Source: S5-327 sp965116015
GTDB taxonomy: Bacteria > Chloroflexota > Dehalococcoidia > Lucifugimonadales > Australimonadaceae
Length of the DNA stretch: 64,000 nucleotides
Direction: 5' to 3'
NCBI GenBank assembly: GCA_965116015.1
Contig: OZ220477.1
Span: 558,001-622,000, forward strand
Below, piece after piece: positions 1-8,240 of the stretch. The notes beneath the pieces are model-generated. The model was given only the letters and a program-made list of their open reading frames with translations. It made no database searches and was not told the DNA's origin. Each line of letters starts with the position of its first letter. Within the stretch, counting starts at the first letter, position 1. Made by a program: the position numbers and the translations under genes.

Positions 1-227
1 CGCATTGTCCAGAGGCGTCCGCGGTACATAGAGGGTTGGATGCCTCTGGTGAAGGGGTACTCGCCGGGGAATCCGGGTTGGTTGGGGGCGTCGTTGGGGC
101 CGTAGAGGGGGTCGATGCGGATGCCGGATTCGGTGAGGAATGCGGGTTTGCGTTCGGGGGAGCGCTGGACGGCGGGGAGGTAGGTTTCGCGTCGCCAGCG
201 TTCGTGGGGGTTGTGGTCGGCGGTCAT
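1..227 (-). CDS. Methylmalonyl-CoA mutase large subunit, N-terminal fragment (runs off the window)
   Basis: Reading leftward from the ATG at 227 gives 75 residues that leave the window at base 1. The fragment contains the signature PGEYPFTRGIQPSMYRGR followed by LWTM, the conserved N-terminal segment of adenosylcobalamin-dependent methylmalonyl-CoA mutases, which interconvert succinyl-CoA and methylmalonyl-CoA in propionate metabolism. The preceding residues (ERWRRETYLPAVQRSPERK) fit the short leader of bacterial large subunits. The B12-binding half lies outside the window, so neither completeness nor the exact mutase subtype (isobutyryl-CoA or ethylmalonyl-CoA mutase share the motif) can be judged. 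The gene diverges from the nuclease-like gene that begins at 302. Confidence 0.85.
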   Translation of the reverse strand, partial: MTADHNPHERWRRETYLPAVQRSPERKPAFLTESGIRIDPLYGPNDAPNQPGFPGEYPFTRGIQPSMYRGRLWTM

Positions 228-301
228 GGGGTGGAGTGTACAGGATGGGGGGAGTGGGGTAGGGTATGGGTGGATTTCGTGGGCGCGGGAGGGCGTGTTG
301 T

Positions 302-1277
302 ATGCTGGATGAGCTGGTGGGGACTATTGAGAGGTTGCAGGAGCGCATCAGGGATCATCGGCAATCGTTGGGGGCTTACGAGAGCCGCACGAGAGCGGCG
401 CTGATAGACCCGCTGCTGACTGCTCTTGGGTGGGATGTGTCTAATCCGGCTTTCGTTGAGGTTGAGCCGAAGACTAAAGATGGGTGGGCTGACTATGCGT
501 TGCTTGGGAGCAGTCGCGCTCCGGTTATGTTTGTAGAAGCCAAGAAGCTTGCTGGCAGGGATGTGAGCGAGCACGCTCCTCAGGCAGTCAATTATGCGGT
601 GGGGGAAAATCTCGGGCGTTCTCCCAAGATTGAGCACTGCGCAGTGACGGATGGCGACGAGTGGCGGGTGTATAACGTGCTCACTCAGGATCTTGTGTTG
701 ACGAGCGCTATAAGCGCTCCAGATCCGGTGAAGACGGCCTTGCAGTTCCTTGCGCTCTGGCGCGAGAACCTTGTGCGGGGATTTGCGAAGGCCGCAGAGG
801 CGATATTTGTGGAGGAGGCGCCGGCTTCGCCGGGGGGCTCCTCCGGGAGCTACTCCCCCAGGGTCGGAATGGACGCCGTTGACTGGCGATTTCCAGACCA
901 AAGGCGGCTCGGCGCCTAGCGCTATACGGCTTCCAGATGGCGGAGTAGTGGATGGGAAGAATTGGCGAAGCGTTATTATCGAAGTAGTGTCGTGGCTGCA
1001 TCGCACAGGGAAGCTGACTGACTCTAACTGCAACGTGAAGATGAGCCCTACTCGGCAAAGAGAAGCGAGGCACTACCTCCTCAGCCTCGACGATAGACAT
1101 CCTAGCGGACGGCCTTTCAAGGGAAGGGTTGAGATTCCGGGTACGAATATCGCGTTGTATGTTAACCTTAACGCAGACACGCTAGTTCGTCGAACACGTT
1201 CCCTGCTTCAAAATTTTGGGGTTGATCCCGCTACGGTTTCTCTGAGGTTCCGTAGCGAGAACGGGCTGCGGGATTAG
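302..1277 (+). pseudogene. HsdR_N-type nuclease-like protein, copy A, frameshifted
   Basis: Residues from the ATG at 302 (MLDELVGTIERLQERI) match copy B at 1406 along the whole N-terminal domain, including GWADYAL and FVEAKKL, the D...ExK core of the PD-(D/E)XK fold seen in N-terminal domains of type I restriction R subunits. The frame closes at 919, but homology to the C-terminal domain of copy B continues one frame over from about 863 (WTPLTGDF) to the stop at 1277 (FGVDPATVSLRF). The switch corresponds to one extra base and lies near the six-G run at 832-837 or the C run at 855-859. It may be a decayed duplicate or a sequencing error in a homopolymer. No helicase motor follows, so this is not a complete HsdR. 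Confidence 0.75.
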
Positions 1278-1405
1278 GGGGGGTATGCAATTCTCACGGC
1301 TTCGGCGGTGTTCGCGGGGTGTTGTTGCTGACGGTGGGGCGGAGTTTACAGGACGAGGGGCGCGGGGTAGGGTAGCGGCAGATTCTGCGGTGGGAGGGAG
1401 GCTGT

Positions 1406-2407
1406 ATGCTGGATGATTTGGTGCGGACTATTGAGGCGCTGCAGGAGCGCATCACTAAGCATCGGCAGTATCTGGGGGCTTATGAGAGCCGCACGCGAGT
1501 GGCGCTGATAGATCCTCTGCTGACTGCTCTGGGGTGGGATGTTTCCGATCCGGCTCTTGTTCATATTGAGCCGAGGACTGAGAACGGGTGGGCGGATTAT
1601 GCGCTGATGGGGGTTTATGTTCCGGTGGCGTTCGTCGAGGCGAAGAAGCTGTTGGACACGGATGCTCCGATCACGCAGACGGTAGGGTATGCGGTTAGCG
1701 AGAATATCCGCAGCAATACGAATGTTCGCTACTGCATTGCTACGAATGGCGATAAGTGGGAAGTCTACGACATTATGAGCCAGCGGTCGGCGCTGAAGAC
1801 GTCGATAGCGAGCGAGAGCGCTCCGAAGTGCGCGTTGCAGTTGCTTGGGCTGTGGAGGCAGAGCTTGCAAGGGGGCAGTTTCGATTTGCCTGTAGAGCCG
1901 CTGATTGAAGTTGAAGCGGCTCCGGTTGCGAATCAGCAGCAAACCTCGTCTGCTGAGCCTTCAATTATAAGAGAATCTGTGGAGACTACGTCTCCTTTCA
2001 ATCCGCCTCAATCATCCCAACAGACTGGCGCAGGTTGGAAATCGTTAGCTGACGATTTTCCGATGACGAAAGCTCCGCGTCCGGTGGCGATACGGTTTCC
2101 CGATGGGGAGGAAGCGGCAGCGGGAAGCTGGAAGGCGATGCTGAGCGCAACGGCGCTGTGGCTGTACAAGGAAGGGCGTCTGACGGAGGCGAATTGCGGG
2201 AGAGCGAGTTCTAGCAGGCGGCGTTTTCTCCTGAGCCTTGAAGGCAGGCATCCTGACGGGCAGCCGTTCACGGCTCCATTCAGGTTACAGGGAACGAGGA
2301 TCGTTCTTGAGACGCACTTCAGCGCGGTTGGAGCGGTTCGCCATACGCGGTCATTGCTCGAGGATTTCGGGGTTGATCCCGCTACGGTTTTTCTGAGGTT
2401 CCCTTAG
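1406..2407 (+). CDS. HsdR_N-type nuclease-like protein with C-terminal conserved domain, copy B
   Basis: A 333-residue protein starting at an ATG behind GGAGGGAGG. Residues 1-150 resemble the type I restriction R-subunit N-terminal domain: ALIDPLLTALGWD, then ADYAL and FVEAKKL, giving a plausible D...ExK metal site. A Ser/Pro/Gln-rich linker (about 170-205) leads to a C-terminal domain of about 115 residues (IRFPDG, RRRFLLSLEGRHPDG, LEDFGVDPATVFLRF) that I do not recognise by name. The full motor and translocase domains of HsdR are absent. The protein may be a standalone nuclease or a DNA/RNA-binding accessory factor. It is the intact member of a tandem duplication that also includes about 45 bp of upstream DNA. 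Confidence 0.7.
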   Translation: MLDDLVRTIEALQERITKHRQYLGAYESRTRVALIDPLLTALGWDVSDPALVHIEPRTENGWADYALMGVYVPVAFVEAKKLLDTDAPITQTVGYAVSENIRSNTNVRYCIATNGDKWEVYDIMSQRSALKTSIASESAPKCALQLLGLWRQSLQGGSFDLPVEPLIEVEAAPVANQQQTSSAEPSIIRESVETTSPFNPPQSSQQTGAGWKSLADDFPMTKAPRPVAIRFPDGEEAAAGSWKAMLSATALWLYKEGRLTEANCGRASSSRRRFLLSLEGRHPDGQPFTAPFRLQGTRIVLETHFSAVGAVRHTRSLLEDFGVDPATVFLRFP

Positions 2408-2438
2408 CAAGAGCGGCTGGGAGATATAAGGAGAGGGT

Positions 2439-2906
2439 ATGCAGTATGCTAGGTTGGCGGCGGCGGTTTTGGTGTATGCGGTTATCGATGTGGCGTGGAA
2501 CATTTCTCCAATCGCGACGGGGATGTATGAGCGTCTCCACGAGTCGAGCGGGAGCGAGGCGATCTTCGACGCTTTCGGGAAGGAGATAAGCACGTGGGGC
2601 GGGGGCGAGCTTCTCTCTTTTCTGGTGTTCGTGCTGCTGATTGGGCTTGCGAATAGCGTTCTGGCGATCGAGCCGGCGGTGAGGGAGAACGATCTCCGGA
2701 AGGCGGCGCGGAACAGTTTTGTTCTGGGGTGCGCGGCTTACGCTACGTATATCGTGCCGGTTTTCCTGACGTTCGCGATGTGGCCCGCGATTCTTGTGCC
2801 GGTGGATATTCTGATCGGAGGGCTGCTTAGCCTTGTGACGTCGACGGCTGTGACGTATGTGGCGATTCGGCGGAATAGGGCGAAGGCTATCGCCGCTCAG
2901 AGCTGA
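2439..2906 (+). CDS. DUF2177-family membrane protein
   Basis: A 155-residue protein behind AAGGAGAGGG. It has four hydrophobic segments (about 5-22, 55-75, 93-112, 118-145) and the pattern GCAAYATYIVPVF...MWPAILVPVDILIGG, which matches the conserved A-x-Y-x-T-Y...W...D-x-x-x-G core of DUF2177 inner-membrane proteins. No biochemical role is established for the family. It follows the nuclease-like gene by 31 bases on the same strand and may be co-transcribed. Gly and Ala codons ending in G match the surrounding genome. Confidence 0.7.
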   Translation: MQYARLAAAVLVYAVIDVAWNISPIATGMYERLHESSGSEAIFDAFGKEISTWGGGELLSFLVFVLLIGLANSVLAIEPAVRENDLRKAARNSFVLGCAAYATYIVPVFLTFAMWPAILVPVDILIGGLLSLVTSTAVTYVAIRRNRAKAIAAQS

Positions 2907-3297
2907 GCCGGGCTGAGGAGAGGGGCGTCGCTTGGCAAGGGCTGGGCGCCCCCTCTCAGGAACTTGTCGGTCGGCGTGGGAGGGGTTCGGCTGGTGGGGT
3001 TTAGTCGTCTGCGCTCACGGCGAAGCTGGCGGGGGGTCTCGCGGATTGCTGGCGGGGGGGGGGGATTGGGTGCTCGCGCGCGGAGCCGCAGGCTCCGGAA
3101 TGGGCGGGCATATGTCGGTTTTCTCTTGTGTTCGCGGGCGGGAGGGGGCAGGCTACCGTGCCCACGGACGTGCACGAGCGGATAGCTTGTGTTCGCGGGC
3201 GGGAGGGGCAGGTCTGACCTCCGGCAGCGGCGCACGCGGCGCGACGCGGTGGTTCGCGGGGAGAGGGGGCGCGGCGTCATCGGCTACAATCGGGGGT
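2907..3297 (+). other. Intergenic region with short repeats before ruvB
   Basis: No supportable gene is present. An open frame extends upstream of ruvB from 2932, but its residues are low-complexity Gly/Arg/Ala and unlike RuvB N termini. A motif of about 20 bases (GTTCGCGGGCGGGAGGGG) occurs near 3129 and again near 3190. The ruvB promoter lies at the right-hand end. Confidence 0.5.
3285..3290 (+). promoter_or_regulatory. Candidate -10 box (TACAAT) for ruvB, leaderless
   Basis: TACAAT ends 7 bases before the ruvB ATG, so transcription would start at or next to the start codon. There is no Shine-Dalgarno sequence in between. This suggests a leaderless mRNA. No convincing -35 element was seen. 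Confidence 0.4.
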
Positions 3298-4341
3298 ATG
3301 GTTGAGCGCATTGTGTCGGGGAGGGCGCGCGACGAGGATTTCGGCGCGGAGGGGGGTCTGCGTCCGCGGCGGCTGACGGACTATATCGGTCAGGAGCGGG
3401 TGAAGGAGAATCTGACGATTGCGATGGCGGCGGCGCGCCAGCGGGGGGAGCCGCTGGATCATGTGCTGCTGTATGGTCCGCCGGGGCTTGGGAAGACGAC
3501 GCTGGCGAGCATTATTGCGGCGGAGATGGGGGCGCATATCCGTATTACGGCGGGGCCGGCGATCGAGCGTCCGGGGGATATGGCGTCGATTCTGACGCAG
3601 GTGAAGGCTGGGGATGTGCTGTTCGTTGATGAGGCGCATCGTTTGGGGAAGGTGGTTGAGGAGATTCTGTATCCGGCGATGGAGGATTATTCGCTGTCGT
3701 GGGTGATGGGGAAGGGGTTGCAGGCGCAGAGCATTAATCTGCGGGTTGAGCCGTTCACTTTGGTGGGGGCGACGACGCGTTATTCGCTGTTGAGCGCTCC
3801 GCTGCGGGATCGTTTCGGGTCGGTGTATCGATTGGATTACTACGATCTGGCGGCGATGGAGGCGATTGTGGAGCGGTCGGCGAGGATTATGGGGTTGCCG
3901 GTGGACGCTGGGGGTGTGCGGGAGACGGCGCGCCGGGCGCGGGGGACGCCGCGGGTGGCGAATCGGTTGCTGCGGCGGGTTCGGGATTATGCTCAGGTGC
4001 GGGCGGACGGGAGGGCGACGGAGGCGATCGCGTCGGAGGCGCTTGCGTTGCTGGAGGTTGACGAGTTGGGGCTGGATGAGGTGGATCACCGGTTGCTTGA
4101 GACGGTTGCGGGGAAGTATGACGGGGGGCCGGTGGGGATCGAGACGCTGGCGGCGTCGGTGGGGGAGGAGGCGGATACGTTGATGGATGTGTATGAGCCG
4201 TATCTGATGCAGTTGGGGTTTCTGAGCCGGACGCCGCGGGGGAGGATGCTGACGCGGGCGGCTTATGAGCATCTGGGGATCGTTCCGCCGGGGCGGTTTT
4301 CTTCGGGGCAGTCGTCGATGTGGGGGGCGTCGGCGGAATGA
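3298..4341 (+). CDS. ruvB: Holliday junction branch-migration ATPase RuvB
   Basis: A 347-residue protein of normal RuvB length. It begins MVERIVSGRA and continues with LRPRRLTDYIGQ, the Walker A motif GPPGLGKTTLA (about 61-71), Walker B LFVDEAHRL, the VGATTR sensor segment, the arginine finger in LRDRFG, and the C-terminal winged-helix ending GFLSRTPRGRMLTRAAYEHLG. RuvB hexamers drive RuvA-bound Holliday junctions during recombinational repair. Around Walker B it reads DEAHRLGK where most relatives have DEIHRLN. No ruvA or ruvC lies next to it. Its stop overlaps the start of the downstream lipoprotein gene (ATGA), implying translational coupling. I start at 3298 because upstream in-frame codons are low-complexity and lack RuvB similarity. 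Confidence 0.95.
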   Translation: MVERIVSGRARDEDFGAEGGLRPRRLTDYIGQERVKENLTIAMAAARQRGEPLDHVLLYGPPGLGKTTLASIIAAEMGAHIRITAGPAIERPGDMASILTQVKAGDVLFVDEAHRLGKVVEEILYPAMEDYSLSWVMGKGLQAQSINLRVEPFTLVGATTRYSLLSAPLRDRFGSVYRLDYYDLAAMEAIVERSARIMGLPVDAGGVRETARRARGTPRVANRLLRRVRDYAQVRADGRATEAIASEALALLEVDELGLDEVDHRLLETVAGKYDGGPVGIETLAASVGEEADTLMDVYEPYLMQLGFLSRTPRGRMLTRAAYEHLGIVPPGRFSSGQSSMWGASAE

Positions 4342-5123
4342 GGCGGTTGCGCGGGTCGCTGGGGGTTCTCTGGGTTGTTGGGGTGGTGGTTGCGCTGGGG
4401 GGGCTTGGTTGCGGGACGACTCCGCCGCCGTTGCCGTCGCCGCCAACTCCGACGGCTACGGCGACGCCTCGGGCTGCGCCTACTGCGGCGGCGACGCTGG
4501 AGGGGGCGCTCGTTCCGACGGCTGCGGCTACGGCGACGACGGGGACTTCTACGCCTACGGCTACGACGGCTATGGCGACGCCTACGGCTACGGCGGAGCC
4601 GGAGGTGGCTACGTTGGCGCCGGAATTGGGGGAGGCGCCGGCTCCTAGTCCGAGTCCGACGGCTGCGTCGGCTGGGGAGACGGCGACGGCTGCTGTGGTT
4701 GCTCCGACGGCTACGGCTACGGCGACACCGACGCCGGAGTTGCCGGAGGGAATCGTTGAGGTGGGCGGCGCGTCGTTTTTCGTTGAGGTGGCGGATGTTG
4801 ATTGGGCTATTCGGAAGGGTTTGGGGGATCGGGATTCGCTGGGGCAGTTTCGGGGGATGTGGTTTGATCTGGGGGGCGCGCGGGAGGCGGTGTTCTGGAT
4901 GAAGGGGATGCGGTTTCCGCTGGACATTGTGTGGGTGACGGAGGATCTGGTTGTGGCGGGGGTTGCGGCGGATGCGCCGCCGCCGGCTGCGGGGGCGTCG
5001 GACGCGGAGCTCCCGCTGTATTCGTCTGGGGTTCCGGTGCGGTATGTGCTGGAGATCAATGGGGGTCTGGCGTCGTTGCTGGGGGTGTCTGCGGGGGAGC
5101 GGGTTACGTTCAGGCCGCTGTAG
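4338..5123 (+). CDS. DUF192 domain lipoprotein
   Basis: A 261-residue protein whose ATG overlaps the ruvB stop. The N terminus is a basic, hydrophobic signal sequence (MRRLRGSLGVLWVVGVVVAL) ending in GGLGC, a slightly unusual lipobox. Residues about 27-140 are a Thr/Pro/Ala-rich linker with many PTATAT-type repeats, as in exported proteins with flexible stalks. Residues about 145-261 form a DUF192 domain: GMWFDL, FWMKGMRFPLDIVWV, VPVRYVLEINGG and GERVTF. DUF192 proteins are small secreted or periplasmic domains of unknown function. The protein is probably anchored outside the membrane. The 3' end of the gene is repeated twice downstream in decayed form. Confidence 0.8.
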   Translation: MRRLRGSLGVLWVVGVVVALGGLGCGTTPPPLPSPPTPTATATPRAAPTAAATLEGALVPTAAATATTGTSTPTATTAMATPTATAEPEVATLAPELGEAPAPSPSPTAASAGETATAAVVAPTATATATPTPELPEGIVEVGGASFFVEVADVDWAIRKGLGDRDSLGQFRGMWFDLGGAREAVFWMKGMRFPLDIVWVTEDLVVAGVAADAPPPAAGASDAELPLYSSGVPVRYVLEINGGLASLLGVSAGERVTFRPL

Positions 5124-5500
5124 GCGAGGGGGAGTAGGGGGCGCGGTCGGCTGCGGGGACGTCGGACGTGTGAGCGGTATTCGTCGGGGGATCCGGCGCG
5201 GTATGTGCTGGAGATCAATGGGGTTTGGCGTCGCTGCTTGGGGCGCCTGCGGGGGAGCGGGTTACGTTCAGGCCGCTGTAGGCGAGGGGGATGGTCAGGG
5301 GGACGGCGGCAGGGGCGGGGCGTCGGACGCGGAGCGGTATTCGTCGGGGGTTCCGGTGTGGTAGACGCTGGAGATCAATGGGGGTCTGGCGTCGTTGCTG
5401 GGTGCGCCTGCAGGGGAGAGGGTTACGTTCGGGCCGCTGTAGGCGAGGGGGAGTAGGGAGGCGCGGCCGGCTGCGGGGGCGTCGGACGTGTGAGTCGAGG
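5000..5500 (+). repeat. Three tandem copies (about 160 bp) of the DUF192 gene 3' end
   Basis: The segment covering the last 40 codons of the DUF192 gene plus its trailer (about 5000-5170) recurs at about 5171-5327 and 5328-5500. Landmarks shared by all three are TATTCGTC, GAGATCAATGGGG, the ACGTTC...GCCGCTGTAG end and GGCGAGGGGG. The second copy has lost bases and the third has an in-frame TAG, so neither downstream copy is coding. The other 3'-end repeats in this window show the same pattern. Confidence 0.8.
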
Positions 5501-5537
5501 GCTGAGGGTGTCTCTGGGGGTTGGGCTAGGGGGTTTT

Positions 5538-5620
5538 GGTTAGGGGACGGCGGCGGCAGAGGTTGGTTAGGGGGACGGCGGCGGCAGGGGTTGGTTAGGG
5601 GGACGGGGTGCGGCTGTTGT
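5538..5620 (+). repeat. Tandem repeat, about 27 bp x 3
   Basis: The unit GGTTAGGGGGACGGCGGCGG plus CAGGGGTT occurs twice nearly intact and a third time degenerated, directly before the tRNA-Gln promoter. No coding potential was seen. Confidence 0.65.
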
Positions 5621-5628
5621 TCAGGATG

Positions 5629-5634
5629 TACAAT
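5629..5634 (+). promoter_or_regulatory. Candidate -10 box (TACAAT) for tRNA-Gln
   Basis: TACAAT lies 26 bases before the mature tRNA 5' end, a suitable distance for a short 5' leader removed by RNase P. It has the same form as the ruvB and Rieske oxygenase boxes. Confidence 0.4.
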
Positions 5635-5659
5635 GGCGGGGTTGGAGGGCTGTGTGCGG

Positions 5660-5733
5660 TGCCCCGTGGTGTAGCGGTAGCACAGCAGACTTTGGATCTG
5701 TTGACCCAGGTTCGATCCCTGGCGGGGCAGCCA
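5660..5733 (+). tRNA. tRNA-Gln (anticodon TTG)
   Basis: A cloverleaf can be drawn by hand. The acceptor stem TGCCCCG pairs with CGGGGCA, followed by discriminator G and an encoded CCA. The D arm contains TAGCGGTAGCA. The anticodon stem GCAGA/TCTGT encloses CTTTGGA with anticodon TTG. The T arm is CCAGG-TTCGATC-CCTGG. U1 and discriminator G are typical of tRNA-Gln. It reads glutamine CAA codons. Confidence 0.93.
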
Positions 5734-5759
5734 GTTTTTTGATTGTGGGAGGCGCCGTT

Positions 5760-7088
5760 GTGTTGACGCGAGAGCAGAATGAGCGGTTGACGCGGGTGGG
5801 GCCGGGGACGCCGATGGGGGAGTTGATGCGGCGGTACTGGCATCCGATCGCGGCGAGTTCGGAGCTGGACGGTGAGAGTCCGACGAAGGAGGTTCGGCTG
5901 CTGGGGGAGGATCTTGTGCTTTTCCGGTCGTTGCGGGGGGTTGTGGGGGTTGTGGAGCCGTCGTGCGCGCATCGGAAGGCGAATCTGGCGTATGGGGTTC
6001 CGGAGGAGGAGGGGATCCGTTGCGCGTATCACGGGTGGATTTTCGATGAGGGTGGACGGTGCGTGGATCAGCCGTCGGAGCCTGAGGGGTCGAAGTTCAG
6101 GGAGAAGGTTCGGATAAAGGCGTATCGGGCTGAGGAGCTGGCGGGGGTAATTTGGGTGTATATGGGGCCGGAGCCGGCTCCGTTGTTGCCGCGGTACGAC
6201 ATGCTTGTGTGGCCGGGGATCCGCACGACGTGGTCGATGGAGTTGCCGTGCAATTGGCTTCAGTGTATGGAGAATTCGGTGGATCCGTTGCATTTTCAGT
6301 GGCTGCATCGTTATTGGGGGGGCTGGCAGATGAATAGGCTGATGCCGCCGGAGGAGCGGAATGCGTGGAATCGTCAGGTGGGGGGACGGGGGGCGGATCA
6401 TCGGAAAATCGGGTTCGAGGTTACGGATTATGGGGTTATCAAGCGCCGGTTGGTGGGGAGCGAGACGGAGGAGAGCGATCACTGGCGGATGGGGCATCCT
6501 ATTTTCTTTCCGCATATTCTCCGTATCGGGCAGGATCTGCAGTGCAGGGTTCCGATAGACGATACGCATACGCTGCATTTTATGCTGGAGTGGCGGGCGC
6601 TTCGTCCGGGGGAGATGTCGAACGAGTATGTGCCTCACGAGCGGGTTGGGGCATTTGACGAGGAGGGGAGGATTCGGCGGGATTTTATTATCGGTCAGGA
6701 TCAGGTTGCGTGGATCATTCAGGGGGCGATTACGGATCGGACGACGGAGCGTTTGGGGGTGGGGGATGTTGGGGTGATTATGTATCGGCGGTTGCTGTCG
6801 GAGCAGATGGCGATTGTGGCGGAGGGGGGAGATCCGATGAATACGCATCGGGATGCGTCGGAGAATGAGATTATCGTTGCGCCGTGCGAGAGTTTCGAGT
6901 ATCCGGGGTATGAGGGGATTCCACGGGGGCCGTTCAGGGATATTGTGGTGAATAATACGGTGGAGGCGGAGCTTTCGGGAGCGGGAGAGGAGTTGTTGGA
7001 GTTTGTGGAGGCGGAGGCTGTTCCGGATACTCCGGGCCAGTTTTCGTTGCTGACTCCTCGGCTGAAGCACGATATTCACGCGGGGTGA
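5760..7088 (+). CDS. Rieske ring-hydroxylating oxygenase large subunit 1 (phthalate dioxygenase-like)
   Basis: A 442-residue protein starting at GTG 5760, which aligns with the MLT start of its four paralogues and follows GGGAGG. The Rieske [2Fe-2S] ligands are C69, H71, C88 and H91 (C-x-H...C-x2-H). The mononuclear iron site lies in NWLQCMENSVDPLHFQWLH. These proteins hydroxylate or demethylate aromatic acids using electrons from a separate reductase, which is not encoded nearby. It lies 26 bases after tRNA-Gln. An upstream in-frame extension would run through the tRNA and is rejected. It is the only one of the five copies on the + strand and the most divergent. The actual substrate cannot be read from the sequence. 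Confidence 0.88.
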   Translation: MLTREQNERLTRVGPGTPMGELMRRYWHPIAASSELDGESPTKEVRLLGEDLVLFRSLRGVVGVVEPSCAHRKANLAYGVPEEEGIRCAYHGWIFDEGGRCVDQPSEPEGSKFREKVRIKAYRAEELAGVIWVYMGPEPAPLLPRYDMLVWPGIRTTWSMELPCNWLQCMENSVDPLHFQWLHRYWGGWQMNRLMPPEERNAWNRQVGGRGADHRKIGFEVTDYGVIKRRLVGSETEESDHWRMGHPIFFPHILRIGQDLQCRVPIDDTHTLHFMLEWRALRPGEMSNEYVPHERVGAFDEEGRIRRDFIIGQDQVAWIIQGAITDRTTERLGVGDVGVIMYRRLLSEQMAIVAEGGDPMNTHRDASENEIIVAPCESFEYPGYEGIPRGPFRDIVVNNTVEAELSGAGEELLEFVEAEAVPDTPGQFSLLTPRLKHDIHAG

Positions 7089-7316
7089 GTGAGGGCGTGT
7101 TCGCCAGCAGTTAGCGCGCTGCTTGTAGCGGCTTCGTCTTGGCGCGGTGGCGGCGATGGCATTGCTTGCTGTGATGCTACTGTCATCCTTGTAGCTGCTG
7201 TGGGCCTGTAGGGCGTCTCGACGCCGGCGCCAGGGGGGAGTACTGTAGCTCGCTGTGCGGGGAGGCGAGGCTACGCGCTGCACGGGCGCTTTTCTGGGTG
7301 AGGGAGAGACTTTGCT

Positions 7317-8240
7317 GTGACGGGGATGCCGGATGATCACTACGACGTTCTCGGGGTAAGCCGGGAGGCGTCTGAGGAGACGATTCGGCGGGCGTTTCGG
7401 CGTTTGGCGCTGCTGCATCATCCGGACAGGAGCAAGGAGGCGGGGGCGGCGGAGCGGTTCAAGCGAATCGTTGAGGCATATCAAGTTCTTACCAACCCGC
7501 AGACGCGCGAGGAGTACGACTGTGAGCGGGAGGAGGATGAGGCTTGGCGTCGAGCGGAACGGGAGCGTGAGGAGGCCGCTTGGCGTCGGGCGGAGTGGGA
7601 GCGTCAGGCGACGGCTGGGCGGCGAGCGGAGTGGGAGCGTGCGAGAGGGGCGTCGGCCGAGGACGAGTTCAGCGCTCGGCTCCGTGCGGAGCGTGAGCGT
7701 GAGGAGGCGGCTTCGCGGCGCCGGTGGCTTGCCGGGGTTGTATTCGCGGCGCTAGTGGTCGTGGGGGTGGGAGCTCTCATCAATAGCGGGAGCGGCGGAA
7801 ACAGCGTTTCTGGTCCAGTAGGGGGGGACGAGTGGGTGAGCTTTTCGATGAGGCCGCGCGTTTGCGATGGCGTTCTGGAGTTCAGAGGTCAGAGCAGGAA
7901 TGGCGCAGTCGTTCTCTACGGTGCAGGCTCCGCGGCTCCATTCCAGCTGTATCGCGGGAGCGGAATTGAGCCGATAGCCGCTTTTCTCGAACCCCCCGGC
8001 GCTGGGGAGTACTATCCGAGACTGGGTAGGACGCACATCGTCGCTGACATCTTGTCCACGTCATCCATTGGCGCGTTCTACTTAGAGGCTGAGTGGCCGG
8101 CGTGGCTGCCGAGCCCTGAGGCTGTCACTCTTGGGGTGTGGGGATATCGCCCTGACTCTAGCGAGGGCATTCTCAGGGTGATCGGCGTGGAGAGATGCGG
8201 GGCGAGCGCTTTTCTGGGTGAGGGAGGGACTCTGCTGTGA
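7317..8240 (+). CDS. Membrane-anchored J-domain protein 1
   Basis: A 307-residue protein. Residues 4-70 form a J domain (YDVLGVSREAS, HHPDRSKEAG with the HPD tripeptide, EAYQVLTNPQTREEYD) that would stimulate a DnaK-type Hsp70. An Arg/Glu-rich coiled coil (about 75-135) leads to one membrane segment (WLAGVVFAALVVVGVGALI, about 140-160) and a C-terminal domain of about 140 residues that I do not recognise. With the J domain in the cytoplasm, the C-terminal domain would be outside. The GTG start at 7317 is preferred because GAGGGAGAGAC is well placed for it. The stop overlaps the next start (GTGA). Its leader (GGGCGCTTTTCTGGGTGAGG) recurs before the next gene, so the pair arose by tandem duplication. 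Confidence 0.75.
   Translation: MTGMPDDHYDVLGVSREASEETIRRAFRRLALLHHPDRSKEAGAAERFKRIVEAYQVLTNPQTREEYDCEREEDEAWRRAEREREEAAWRRAEWERQATAGRRAEWERARGASAEDEFSARLRAEREREEAASRRRWLAGVVFAALVVVGVGALINSGSGGNSVSGPVGGDEWVSFSMRPRVCDGVLEFRGQSRNGAVVLYGAGSAAPFQLYRGSGIEPIAAFLEPPGAGEYYPRLGRTHIVADILSTSSIGAFYLEAEWPAWLPSPEAVTLGVWGYRPDSSEGILRVIGVERCGASAFLGEGGTLL

Noticed and set aside
302..2407. Complete type I restriction system
   Set aside because: Only HsdR_N-like domains are present; there is no helicase motor, HsdM or HsdS in the neighbourhood.
2932..3297. RuvB with a 120-residue N-terminal extension
   Set aside because: The region is Gly/Arg/Ala low-complexity containing DNA repeats; RuvB homology and normal length start at 3298.
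3277..4446. Arg/Pro-rich open frames antisense to ruvB and to many other genes
   Set aside because: Open antisense frames are expected with this GC content and skew. They have implausible composition and no ribosome sites or family motifs.
5500..5620. CRISPR-like repeats before tRNA-Gln
   Set aside because: The 27-bp units are directly adjacent with no spacers of constant length and they decay quickly; they are simple tandem repeats.
5652..5759. N-terminal extension of Rieske oxygenase 1
   Set aside because: The in-frame extension runs through the tRNA-Gln gene, and sister proteins start at the position of GTG 5760.
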